From Leptospira kemamanensis (GTDB taxonomy: Bacteria > Spirochaetota > Leptospiria > Leptospirales > Leptospiraceae), in contig NZ_RQGG01000010.1 in NCBI RefSeq assembly GCF_004769665.1, forward strand, positions 160,303 to 224,302: a DNA stretch of 64,000 nucleotides. Direction: 5' to 3'. The notes below the pieces were generated by a model. It searched no databases, had not been told where the DNA came from, and was given only the letters and a program-made list of their open reading frames with translations. Shown in pieces: positions 44,009 through 53,173 of this stretch (within the stretch, counting starts at the first letter, position 1; every line of letters begins with the position of its first letter). The position numbers and the translations under genes are program-made.

Positions 44009-45848
44009 AAATATAGTCTTTTTGATCTTTCTTTGTTCTTGTAAAATATCATCTGGAACAAACTTGTTTGATCCAAATTCACCTGTGAGTTTGGGTTTAC
44101 TACTTTTGGGCAGTGACAAAGTCATTCAAATGGATTTCTCATCCAATAAGGTGCAACCAGGAGGCATCTTATATATTTCCACAAACCATGATTTTTCATC
44201 TAATTCAAATGGATTTAGTTTACCGATTTCGGACGAAGGTATCAATCCAATTAAACAGGTAATTACTCGTAGTAAATTTTTATATGAAGTCAGAATGAAT
44301 CCTTCTATAACCAATGGAAAATTTACATTCAATTTAAAGGACTATTACATAAATGAAGCACTGATCGTGAATCCGGAAACATTTCAATTTGAAATTGATG
44401 CAAATCCACCACTATTGCAGTTAAAAACAGGGAATGGTATTGATATTTCGGAATTGCAATCAGGGTTTTTAGACATTGAAGCAAATGAAGATATTGTTTG
44501 GGAAGGTAATTTGTCCCAAGTCAGTTTGTCAGGTAATGCGAAAAACAGTTTAGTTGTTTCAGATGTGATCGTGTCAAATAGGAACATACGCTTGTTATTT
44601 GCTGGTAATCCAAATGCGAATGGTGGAATTTTATCGATCAGTTTGGAAGGTGTAAAAGACAAAGCATCAAATACACAAGGGACTCTTATGGTTCCAGTTC
44701 AAGTATTTGCATTCAAAAGTGGACCCAATATGAATTTACCGAGAAGGTCCTGCGGTGGTATGGAGTTAGACGACGGACGTAAGATCGTTCTTGGGGGTCG
44801 GGCTCGTAGTGGAGTTGTGATCAATGGGAATGGTACTTTGAGTAGTATGGAATATTATGATTCTGTTACGAAAGAATTTACTTTTGGTCCGGATATGGTT
44901 TACCGTAGGCAAGAATTTTCCATTGTGAAACTTTTAGATGGAAGAGTGCTTGTTTCGGGAGGGTTTGGGGCAAAAGTTGGCGTGGGTCCGAATGATAGTT
45001 TATCATCCATTGAAATATTTGATCCTGTTACCAATACATGGATAGAGGGTCCTTCCTTACATACTCCTAGGCAACTTCATAAGATGACGGTTTTACCAGA
45101 TGGGAATGTACTTGTAGTGGGTGGTTTGAACCCATTCCCAGCGTTCCAAACTGTTTCCGAGGTAGAACTGATTCATGTAACTCCGAATCCTGCTGATATG
45201 ACTGTGGAATACATCGGAAATCTAGCGGAGTCGAGAGCCAAACAGGCTCAGATTATGTCCACTAACACAGGCAAAGTGATCATTACTGGTGGAGAAAGAT
45301 CGGACATTACTGGACCTGCGAGCACAGATTATTATGCAAGAGCAATTGATTCCATAGAATTGTATGATATCCAAACGAAGACGCTTTCCACATCCAGTGC
45401 TAAAGTTGTGAGAAGGTTTAATCATTTTATGCATCCTACCTTGAATGGGGAAATTTTGATCTTAGGTGGCATTTCTTCAAGGTTTGATGATAACCAGCCA
45501 ATTTTACGAGCACAAATTTACAATCCATCCGCTGATACAATTCGTGATCATAAAAATTTATTATTTGGTCGGGAATGGGGAACTTCCTTTGTGTTTCCTT
45601 ATGGAAAAGATCAGATCATGATTGCGGGTGGACTTGAGTATCGAACTGTCAATGGCAATACATTTGATTCTATATTAGATACGGAATCTTGGTCCGAATC
45701 TTCACAACATTTTTATTTGACCGGCAGATCTTTGAATGCTCGTTGGGATGGATGTGATTTGCCATATACATCCACTGGTGGTGGAATGATATTAGGTGGT
45801 CGTATTGGTGCGATTGTCGCCAATACAGAGGAGTATAGTTTTGAATAA
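43995..45848 (+). CDS. Kelch-repeat lipoprotein 2
   Basis: This 617-residue protein has a lipobox (FLCSC) and the shared motif NLFDPNSPVSLG. An Ig-like domain with SGFLDIEANEDIVWEG and a Kelch propeller follow (for example KLLDGRVLVSGGFGAKVG, then VLPDGNVLVVGGLNPF). It overlaps the first Kelch gene by 14 nt. The matching domain order with its neighbours shows that the three genes arose by duplication. Confidence 0.85.
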   Translation: MEKIKNIVFLIFLCSCKISSGTNLFDPNSPVSLGLLLLGSDKVIQMDFSSNKVQPGGILYISTNHDFSSNSNGFSLPISDEGINPIKQVITRSKFLYEVRMNPSITNGKFTFNLKDYYINEALIVNPETFQFEIDANPPLLQLKTGNGIDISELQSGFLDIEANEDIVWEGNLSQVSLSGNAKNSLVVSDVIVSNRNIRLLFAGNPNANGGILSISLEGVKDKASNTQGTLMVPVQVFAFKSGPNMNLPRRSCGGMELDDGRKIVLGGRARSGVVINGNGTLSSMEYYDSVTKEFTFGPDMVYRRQEFSIVKLLDGRVLVSGGFGAKVGVGPNDSLSSIEIFDPVTNTWIEGPSLHTPRQLHKMTVLPDGNVLVVGGLNPFPAFQTVSEVELIHVTPNPADMTVEYIGNLAESRAKQAQIMSTNTGKVIITGGERSDITGPASTDYYARAIDSIELYDIQTKTLSTSSAKVVRRFNHFMHPTLNGEILILGGISSRFDDNQPILRAQIYNPSADTIRDHKNLLFGREWGTSFVFPYGKDQIMIAGGLEYRTVNGNTFDSILDTESWSESSQHFYLTGRSLNARWDGCDLPYTSTGGGMILGGRIGAIVANTEEYSFE

Positions 45849-47586
45849 ACTAATACTTCCATTGTTCGTTTTCTTTGTCGGTTGTGTAGTGCCATCCGAA
45901 TTTAAAAATGCGTTTGATCCAAAGTCAATGACGAGTTTGATATTAAGTGCGGCATTTACGAATGAACCATTTTCCTGTGCAGAACGATCGAATATGAAAT
46001 CCTTTGGAAACATCAATCAAATTTTATTGAAATGCAATCGGGAATTATCTGCTGTTGATACAGATTTTTTAACTTCATTAAATGAAACAACTTTTTCTAA
46101 TATTACATTCACCAAATTAGGCAATGACCAAATATGGGTTCAATTTGACCCATTGATTTTTGACGGTAAATATGAATTAAATTTACAAAGTGTTGTTTCT
46201 GGTCTCGGTGAGACATTACAAGAAGATACTTTTCCAATTGTCATCGATACACAGCTACCAACTGTTAATTTAAATAATTATATTCCAATTACAGACTATA
46301 CATTTTTTTCAGAAAGGTACTGGGATTTCAGTAGTTCCGAACCTCTCTCACATTTTTCTCCTCCTAAACTTTCAGGTTCATTGGCTTCCTCCATCGTGAT
46401 CCGGTCAATTCAGAAGATAAACGATTCAAATTTTCGTGTTTATTTTGAGACAAATTTTGTTTCAAATGTTCCAGGAACTATTGTTTTTTCTTTTGAAGAT
46501 TCTAAAGACAAAGCAGAAAATTCTGTAACGAATTCAATTACTGTGCGGTTGATTGGACTTGTGAAAGGGCCAGATTTAAACTATGGTCGAGCTGAATTTG
46601 AGGCATTCCAAAATGAAAATGGCGATGTAATTGCGATTTATGGTTATAGTTCCAATGCAGAAATCCTTAGAAAAGGAGCTAATCAATTTGTTGTAACGAA
46701 TCCAAGTTTACCTTCAATCCTGAGAGGGGAAAGAGGAGTTATGTTGGATGGGAAACGACTGCTTATCACGGGAGGAATCCCACCTCTAGCAACCATTTCC
46801 TTAAACGGAAGTTATATTTTGGATACTGATACAACTGCTTTCTCCGCAACAGGAAATATGAACCAAATTCGATTTGTACATAACATTGTAAGATTGTTAA
46901 ATGGGAAAGTTTTAGTGTTAGGTGGAGTGAGTCAAATTTTTCCATCTTTTTTTATTACTTTGGATTCAGCAGAAATTTATGATCCAAATACAGAGGTTTT
47001 CACTGAGTTGCCAAATCGAATGAAGAGTCCTCGTTCCTTTTCCTGTTCGGTTTTACTCAATGATGGGCGAGTTTTTACGATCGGTGGCACGAATGGAATT
47101 TATGCACCCATGGATACAACAGAGTTTTTTGATCCAGTAACAGAAACATTTTCTTGGGGTCCAAACTTACCCATAGCAGTTGGAGCTTTAAAATGTTTGA
47201 AACTCTCAGATGGGAATGTTTTGATTTATGGTGCACAACTTTCTAACTTAAGTAATGCAACAATGTTATATGATTTTTCTAAAAATCGAGTTGTTACCAT
47301 TGCAAACTCTGTTTACAGAAGAGAGTGGAGTGATGCACAAGAATTACCTGATGGTGGTATTTTATTTTTTGGTGGCGCGTATCGTTATAATACCAGCGAA
47401 CCTAGTCGCACAATTGAAAAGTTAGACTATGGTAAAAGTAATAGTTTTTATGATATGGGGATGGCTAGAAATAGTATATCAAAACATAGTGGTGTCAAAT
47501 TTTCTGATGGAACTTTGTTTTTCCTAGGAGGCGAATTTGGAGGGTTGTTCCACCATGGCACAGATTATTATGGGCTAACGGAATAA
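45841..47586 (+). CDS. Kelch-repeat lipoprotein 3, TTG start
   Basis: The start is placed at a TTG (45841) because GAGGAG lies 7 nt upstream and the next residues form a signal and lipobox (LFVFFVGC). This gives 581 residues and an 8-nt overlap with the preceding gene. It has the motif NAFDPKSMTS after the lipobox, an Ig-like domain and a Kelch propeller (RLLNGKVLVLGGVSQIF, LLNDGRVFTIGGTNG). It is the most diverged of the trio. Confidence 0.83.
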   Translation: MNKLILPLFVFFVGCVVPSEFKNAFDPKSMTSLILSAAFTNEPFSCAERSNMKSFGNINQILLKCNRELSAVDTDFLTSLNETTFSNITFTKLGNDQIWVQFDPLIFDGKYELNLQSVVSGLGETLQEDTFPIVIDTQLPTVNLNNYIPITDYTFFSERYWDFSSSEPLSHFSPPKLSGSLASSIVIRSIQKINDSNFRVYFETNFVSNVPGTIVFSFEDSKDKAENSVTNSITVRLIGLVKGPDLNYGRAEFEAFQNENGDVIAIYGYSSNAEILRKGANQFVVTNPSLPSILRGERGVMLDGKRLLITGGIPPLATISLNGSYILDTDTTAFSATGNMNQIRFVHNIVRLLNGKVLVLGGVSQIFPSFFITLDSAEIYDPNTEVFTELPNRMKSPRSFSCSVLLNDGRVFTIGGTNGIYAPMDTTEFFDPVTETFSWGPNLPIAVGALKCLKLSDGNVLIYGAQLSNLSNATMLYDFSKNRVVTIANSVYRREWSDAQELPDGGILFFGGAYRYNTSEPSRTIEKLDYGKSNSFYDMGMARNSISKHSGVKFSDGTLFFLGGEFGGLFHHGTDYYGLTE

Positions 47587-47588
47587 TT

Positions 47589-48314
47589 ATGCCGCACGAC
47601 AATGGAAGAATCTTTGGATCTTTTAAAAAGATTTGTATTCCAGAATCGGAAGTTTCTGTAGAAGCCATCGAATTACAATCCAGTTTGCTACAACTTAAAC
47701 AATCTTATTATGATCAAACTCTATCGGAATGTGATGTTAGTTTCCAGATCATTCTATTATACCTTGAAAAACGAGTCAAAAAACACCCTTTCTTAAGGAT
47801 GGGTCAAAAACTGCCAAAACGAACGTTAGTCAATGATTTCCTTGAGGTGGTTCGGTTTTATGGAATGCCAGATACTGTTCGTTATGCGCTATGGAAATGG
47901 CATTCCAATGAGTGGGATATCCGACTCATTGATTACAATCCTACTTCACTTGAAATGTTAGAGTCGCAAAGCCGTGGGGTTCGTTACGCAACGATATCTT
48001 GGGATCATGCATTATCGGGAGCTCTCGTTGAAGGAAAACGAGATGCATTTGAACACTTGTTACATGATTTAGCTCATGCATACATGTTTTTCCGTGAAGA
48101 TTATGATTTTGTCGGTCAAAAAGAATTCTTTAAATCTATGTTAAATGATTTTCAGCAGTATGAAATGCATTTAGAAAATAATCCGGTTTTTAAGGAGAAG
48201 TTTGAATATTGTATTTCCGATATGAATTCTCACCCAGCACATTTGCGAGCTTATTGGAATGCAATTCGAAGAGAAGCGGGTATCCCCATTATGGAAGAGA
48301 GTAGAACGACTTAA
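47589..48314 (+). CDS. Hypothetical protein with HxxxDxxH-like motif
   Basis: This 241-residue soluble protein has no signal peptide. A central segment FEHLLHDLAHAYMFFRED (about 158-175) places His, Asp and His in a helix, a pattern that often binds metal. The rest is unfamiliar. It begins 2 nt after the last Kelch gene and so belongs to the chemoreceptor-caspase-Kelch operon. It ends overlapping the convergent MazG-like gene by 4 nt. Confidence 0.7.
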   Translation: MPHDNGRIFGSFKKICIPESEVSVEAIELQSSLLQLKQSYYDQTLSECDVSFQIILLYLEKRVKKHPFLRMGQKLPKRTLVNDFLEVVRFYGMPDTVRYALWKWHSNEWDIRLIDYNPTSLEMLESQSRGVRYATISWDHALSGALVEGKRDAFEHLLHDLAHAYMFFREDYDFVGQKEFFKSMLNDFQQYEMHLENNPVFKEKFEYCISDMNSHPAHLRAYWNAIRREAGIPIMEESRTT

Positions 48315-48649
48315 AGTTTTGGATTATTTTTGTGACGATTTAGATCTCTTTTTGTATTCTTCTGGATTGTGGATTGAGCCACATCTTCCAGAGAAATTCC
48401 CATTTGATTTGCAAGACAAGTAAGAACAAATAGGATATCACCTATTTCATTAGGAATTTGGTCTGCAGATTCACCTTGTTTAAATGATTGGTCTCCATAC
48501 TTTCTTGCCATAAGCCGAGAGAGTTCTCCAACTTCTTCCACAAGGATTGCTAAATTGGTTAACTCAGAAAAATAACGTACGCCAATTGTTTTGATCCATT
48601 GGTCAACTTCTGATTGTAGATCATTTAGAGTGAGATTATTGTTTTCCAA
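48311..48649 (-). CDS. MazG-like nucleotide pyrophosphohydrolase
   Basis: From a TTG at 48649 with GGAG upstream the protein has 112 residues; the frame is open 30 bp further upstream. It has the all-alpha NTP-PPase motifs ILVEEVGELSR and EIGDILFVL, whose acidic residues bind magnesium. Such enzymes hydrolyse non-canonical or excess NTPs. It is the last gene of the glycan operon and overlaps the SGNH-like gene by 14 nt. Confidence 0.82.
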   Translation of the reverse strand: MENNNLTLNDLQSEVDQWIKTIGVRYFSELTNLAILVEEVGELSRLMARKYGDQSFKQGESADQIPNEIGDILFVLTCLANQMGISLEDVAQSTIQKNTKRDLNRHKNNPKL

Positions 48650-49781
48650 GTTTTTTCTCCAATTCTTTTGCCAGAACATTGGAAAACTTTACCATTCCTT
48701 TTTCATTTAAATGGATCAAATCAAAACAATACTCTCCATTTTTTTCACCTAACGAATCTTGTAAGTCTATCGCATCTAATGTTTGAAAGTCCTTTAACGA
48801 TTTTGTTAAACCATCATACCAAACTTTCATTCGATTTTCATCATTGTTTTTTCGAATCACATCTGAGTAAGGTGCAAAGATATTATATATATGAATTTTC
48901 TTTTGGCCAATGAAATTGTACATCCTTGTCATTCGGCGAAAGTATCTCTCTGTATTTTCAGTTGCGTTTGTGTCTTTCGGAACAACATTTGCTACATTAC
49001 AAGTTTCAAATAACATCCGTCTATGATCTGGGTTGGATCCGTTTGGTATTTCAATCGGTAAGTGAAGAGCAAGACGATCTAAGCAATCCTTAACACTGAT
49101 AAGGTTATATTCGTCAATAGATTCTGGATGATCGTTTTCATAATCCCATGGATTTAGATTTGGGTTTTTGTTTGTTCTTACGATCGTTTTGATTCTTTCA
49201 TTAAAATTGATAACTAGGTCTGACATATCCTTTCTATATGCGATCGATTTGAAGGCCAAGAATAAATAATTCGAAAAATCAAGATCATACTCAAATTCAC
49301 GTAAGGTGGGGATAGCTTTAAAATTTCCCAACTCCGACAACATAGCTAAAGTTGGTTCTACAGCAGTCTTTCGATCTACCCAAGGCATTCCTGGTTCCAT
49401 GACATGTAGGATGATTTTTACATCAGGGAATTGGTCTAAATACTCTTCAAGGATTCGGTGTTGGACGATGAGTTCCGAACCACGGATGGCGACGGATTGC
49501 GTTTTCCAACCAAGTGGTGCCAACTTTTCATTTAAAATCCGGACACTGATACCTTCAAAGGCGACGGAAGTTCCCACAATTAATATATTCGGATTTAAGT
49601 CCTCTTTATGGCTTATCACATGTTCCGTGACACGGTTGATATTGGATGCATATGAATTTTTTTTCAGATACGGTTTGTAAACACCCAATTGTAGAAGGGA
49701 TTCAAACACCAATAAAAAGAGAATCACCGTGATGATTTTTTTGTCTTTGAAAAATAATAAAGTCTCTTTGGTTAAATTCAT
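48636..49781 (-). CDS. SGNH/DltD-like partner of MBOAT enzyme 2
   Basis: This 381-residue protein has an N-terminal membrane anchor (about 15-33). The SGNH block-I Ser is in VGTSVAFEGIS (about 69-79), and the C-terminal FDLIHLNEKGM provides the Asp and His. The gene starts 2 nt after the MBOAT gene, matching the usual acyltransferase pair. It shows the same plan as the protein at 28901 but is shorter, and similarity between the two is low by eye. Confidence 0.75.
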   Translation of the reverse strand: MNLTKETLLFFKDKKIITVILFLLVFESLLQLGVYKPYLKKNSYASNINRVTEHVISHKEDLNPNILIVGTSVAFEGISVRILNEKLAPLGWKTQSVAIRGSELIVQHRILEEYLDQFPDVKIILHVMEPGMPWVDRKTAVEPTLAMLSELGNFKAIPTLREFEYDLDFSNYLFLAFKSIAYRKDMSDLVINFNERIKTIVRTNKNPNLNPWDYENDHPESIDEYNLISVKDCLDRLALHLPIEIPNGSNPDHRRMLFETCNVANVVPKDTNATENTERYFRRMTRMYNFIGQKKIHIYNIFAPYSDVIRKNNDENRMKVWYDGLTKSLKDFQTLDAIDLQDSLGEKNGEYCFDLIHLNEKGMVKFSNVLAKELEKKLGKQ

Positions 49782-49783
49782 AA

Positions 49784-51274
49784 TTAAAATTGAAAGTAGA
49801 GGAAATTCTGGCTTTCAGTGACTCCAAATAAAAGTAATAAGAGAATGTTTACGATCACAAAGATAGAATATTTCATCCAACTTCCCGTAAGTAGGGTAGG
49901 AATTTGTCTTTTTGAAAAAACATAACTCGCAGTAAAACAAATCACAAGCAGAATTCCATAACGATAATTGGACCATTGTAGAATCGGTACATCATTGATA
50001 AAAACAAGTGCTTTCATCATGGGGATTGCTTTTTCCATTGTTTCTGCCCGGAACATGATAAAACCAAATGCCAAACAAAACATGGTGAATATTCTTGAAA
50101 ATAGTTCGTATGTTTTGCCACCCTTTTCATTCAAGAATTTGGAGGTCGATGTATCACCATAAAACTTATGAATGAGTAACATCACTCCTTGCCATATACC
50201 CCAACCCACATAGTGGTATGCAGCACCATGCCAAAGCCCGGCAAATAACCAAGTGATCATGATATTTCGAATGTAAAGTAATACACTTACTCGTGAGCCA
50301 CCTAACGGAATGTAGATATAATCTCGAATCCAAGTGGAAAAGGAAATATGCCATCTAGACCAATGATCCGCAATGTTTTTGCATGACATCGGGAAATTGA
50401 AGTTTGCATTAAATTGAAAACCAAATAATCGTGCTACACCAATGGCAATATCGGTATAACCAGCAAAATCAAAGTAAATTTGCCAACCAAATGCCAAGGC
50501 ACCAGTCCAAATTTCAATTGAGTTTAGGTTTTGATAATTGGCAAAAGTAAAGTCTACAACTTTTGCTAGGTTATCAGCAAAAACAATTTTTCTCGTAAAA
50601 CCGATGAGAATTAAAGCAAATGCTGCTTCAATGTGTTCTTTGTGGACGCTCAATCGATAATCGAGATCTCGAAAAAAAGTTTCCGCTCTAACAATGGGTC
50701 CTGCCACCAATTGAGGAAAAAAGGCAACATACAAAGCGAAATCTAAAAATGATTTACGAGCTTCCGTTTTACGATTGTAAACATCAATTGTATAACTCAT
50801 GGATTGGAAGGTATAAAATGAAATTCCAACTGGTAAGATGATGTTTTGTTTTGCAAATTGGAATGATCCAAACAAATGAATGTCGTTGAGAAGTCCGAGT
50901 AAAAAGTCTGTATATTTAAAAAATCCTAATGTTCCAATATTGACAACGAGTGATAATAGAAGTAACCAACCTCTAAGGGAATCCCCATCTTGTTTTTTCT
51001 CAATGGCTCTTGCAGCAAAATAATCAATGAATGTAGAAAAAATTAGAATGAAAACATAAGGATTGATTTTGAAATCACAGTGTAAACGGTCTGTAAAGAA
51101 TTTGAGGCCGGAATCTGCCATCGCCGAACAAGAGATTGATGATGGCTGCCAAGCCATATAAAAATAGTAACTTGCGAGTAAAAAGAACAAACGTTGCCAT
51201 CTGTTTTTTAAAATATTTCCAATGATGATGGTGATAAAAAAGAAAACTAAAAATTCAAAGGAATTAAATAACAT
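49784..51274 (-). CDS. MBOAT O-acyltransferase 2
   Basis: This 496-residue polytopic protein has the MBOAT landmarks FFPQLVAGPIVRAE, YFDFAGYTDIAIGVARLFGF, HWSRWHISFSTWIRDYIYIPLGG and the catalytic His in AGLWHGAAYHYVGWG. It probably moves acetyl groups across the inner membrane for the SGNH protein encoded after it. It is the second such enzyme in the window, in a glycosyltransferase operon, so its target is probably a surface glycan. Confidence 0.93.
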   Translation of the reverse strand: MLFNSFEFLVFFFITIIIGNILKNRWQRLFFLLASYYFYMAWQPSSISCSAMADSGLKFFTDRLHCDFKINPYVFILIFSTFIDYFAARAIEKKQDGDSLRGWLLLLSLVVNIGTLGFFKYTDFLLGLLNDIHLFGSFQFAKQNIILPVGISFYTFQSMSYTIDVYNRKTEARKSFLDFALYVAFFPQLVAGPIVRAETFFRDLDYRLSVHKEHIEAAFALILIGFTRKIVFADNLAKVVDFTFANYQNLNSIEIWTGALAFGWQIYFDFAGYTDIAIGVARLFGFQFNANFNFPMSCKNIADHWSRWHISFSTWIRDYIYIPLGGSRVSVLLYIRNIMITWLFAGLWHGAAYHYVGWGIWQGVMLLIHKFYGDTSTSKFLNEKGGKTYELFSRIFTMFCLAFGFIMFRAETMEKAIPMMKALVFINDVPILQWSNYRYGILLVICFTASYVFSKRQIPTLLTGSWMKYSIFVIVNILLLLLFGVTESQNFLYFQF

Positions 51275-51284
51275 TTGTGTTGTC

Positions 51285-52571
51285 CTATTTGTAAATTGAT
51301 TCTTCTGCTAATTTTTCAACAGGTCCTTGGATTCCTTCTGTATAACCAAATTTTGGTCCAATCGATCTTGGGAGTGTTGAGAATGTGAAATTGGTGAGAA
51401 AATAAAATAAAAACAAAAACGTATAAGTGGAATGTAAAATTGCGTTTGAAAATCTTGGAAGTGATTCGGAACGAAAAGATCTTAGGATAAAAGAATTGAA
51501 AATCCATAAACCTATGGTTGTCCCTACCCAAAATTCAAAAAAATATCCTTCCCACCAAGTATAAAAAGCAATGGAAGGTAGTAACCAAAACATTAAAATC
51601 AAAATTTCTTGTTTGTATTTTGCCCACATTGTACGGAAATTCAAAATTCCCAAACTCAAACTAAAAATCCAGAACAAAAGATTTAAATTATAGGGTAGGT
51701 GTTTCGGATTTTGGAAATCAAATAAGTTCACTCGGAATTTGGGAATCACATTTTGGAAGACAAGGAAGGCGTCACCGATCCCACGATAAAAGTACAATAC
51801 GTAGTTTTTGTCTTCCCCTAAACTTGTTCCCCATCGATTGATAGCGGCATATAAAAACATCCAAAAGGAAAAATGTTTTTCATCAATGGGACCAAGTCCA
51901 CGTTTTAAGATGATAAATCCGACAAATAAATAAGAAAGAATTGTGGCTAATCCCAAACAAGTTAAATAAACGAATATCGTTCTGATTTTGATCCCAAAAC
52001 TTCTGTTTGGTGAAAGAAAGATCGCCATTGGCACCATACCGAAATGAATTACATTGGATTGGTGGAAATAAATGGAAAACAGTTGGATGATCCACAAAAC
52101 GAATAAATGTTTTTTGGAGAGCCCTTTTCTTAGAAAATAGATTGTGAGTAAAAACAATAAAGCCATCAAACAGGAATGAATGAGGGGAGTGTCATTGTGT
52201 AAGCTATAAAACCAATATGCCTGGCTCACTTGAATCACAAGGGCAAGGACAATTGCTAATACAAAGTCTTTATACAATCGGTAATAAATCCAAATAAACA
52301 ATCCTAAAAAAAATAAGGAAAAACTGAGGATCCGTAACCTTAGAAAAAACATAATGTCCGTTGTAGGATAAATAGATCGAACCATTTTCCAATATAGCAA
52401 ACCGGAAGATTCAAAACCCAAATGGTGAGGATTAAAAAATGCAGATTCAACTCGATCTTTTTGGATGTTAAGTGCGTAAACACAGGAATCCCAATCAAAG
52501 GCACGAGACATGTACCTCAAATGAAATAGGAATAAACCCAAAAGGAGAAGAGATATCAGGATTTTTTTCAA
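51285..52571 (-). CDS. Polytopic membrane protein, GT-C-like
   Basis: This 428-residue protein has about ten or eleven membrane segments. The first external loop holds FDWDSCVYALNIQ and FNPHHLGFESSGLLYW, an arrangement of acidic and His residues common to GT-C-fold glycosyltransferases. It may add a sugar from a polyprenyl carrier. It lies between genes for a small membrane protein and the MBOAT enzyme. The family is not certain. Confidence 0.7.
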   Translation of the reverse strand: MKKILISLLLLGLFLFHLRYMSRAFDWDSCVYALNIQKDRVESAFFNPHHLGFESSGLLYWKMVRSIYPTTDIMFFLRLRILSFSLFFLGLFIWIYYRLYKDFVLAIVLALVIQVSQAYWFYSLHNDTPLIHSCLMALLFLLTIYFLRKGLSKKHLFVLWIIQLFSIYFHQSNVIHFGMVPMAIFLSPNRSFGIKIRTIFVYLTCLGLATILSYLFVGFIILKRGLGPIDEKHFSFWMFLYAAINRWGTSLGEDKNYVLYFYRGIGDAFLVFQNVIPKFRVNLFDFQNPKHLPYNLNLLFWIFSLSLGILNFRTMWAKYKQEILILMFWLLPSIAFYTWWEGYFFEFWVGTTIGLWIFNSFILRSFRSESLPRFSNAILHSTYTFLFLFYFLTNFTFSTLPRSIGPKFGYTEGIQGPVEKLAEESIYK

Positions 52572-52585
52572 AAATAAAACCTATG

Positions 52586-53173
52586 TTAACGATTTAAGAT
52601 CCGATTCACGATTGTTTTGTTTTTCCGAAAGGGAAAGAAAAATGGTGTGCTCATCAATACCACTCCATTTTTTTTCCAAAGCATACGATTCCATCCCAAA
52701 TAATCATTGAGTCCACCATGTTCATAAGTGAATACCAAACCTTCTTCTTTTAATTTAAATTGGTTTAGCTGTTTCCCAAAACCATGATGACTGATTTGCC
52801 ATAGTTCATCTTTTACAAAAACAGTCCTTTTGTTCCAAAGGTTTAATAATTTACTAATATCGACGAGTAGGGAAATCGAAAGATAAAAGTAAACAAAAAC
52901 AGATAGGTAATGGTAATATCGAACTTCATCGAGAAAGGGAATCTTTAACACTTTCGTGATTTCTAAAACTCCTACGAACCAATAAAAAAAATGGCCTAAG
53001 TAGTGGATATAAGGGAGAGTGAAATAGAAAAAACAAATAGATCCAATAACAAGTAGGATAGAGGGAATTGGATTGGATGTTAATTCATCATACAATGAAG
53101 TTCCAAAATAGGATGTTTCTTTTTTGGATTTGTATTCCTTCCATTTGGATAGGATGGTTTTGAGTTGTTTCAT
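52586..53173 (-). CDS. Small membrane protein of the glycan operon
   Basis: This 195-residue protein has three likely membrane segments (about 33-50, 55-71 and 88-106), followed by a soluble C-terminal region with LNQFKLKEEGLVFTYEHGGLNDYLGW. I do not recognise a family. It overlaps the glycosyltransferase gene upstream by 4 nt, so it is part of the operon. Confidence 0.65.
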   Translation of the reverse strand: MKQLKTILSKWKEYKSKKETSYFGTSLYDELTSNPIPSILLVIGSICFFYFTLPYIHYLGHFFYWFVGVLEITKVLKIPFLDEVRYYHYLSVFVYFYLSISLLVDISKLLNLWNKRTVFVKDELWQISHHGFGKQLNQFKLKEEGLVFTYEHGGLNDYLGWNRMLWKKNGVVLMSTPFFFPFRKNKTIVNRILNR

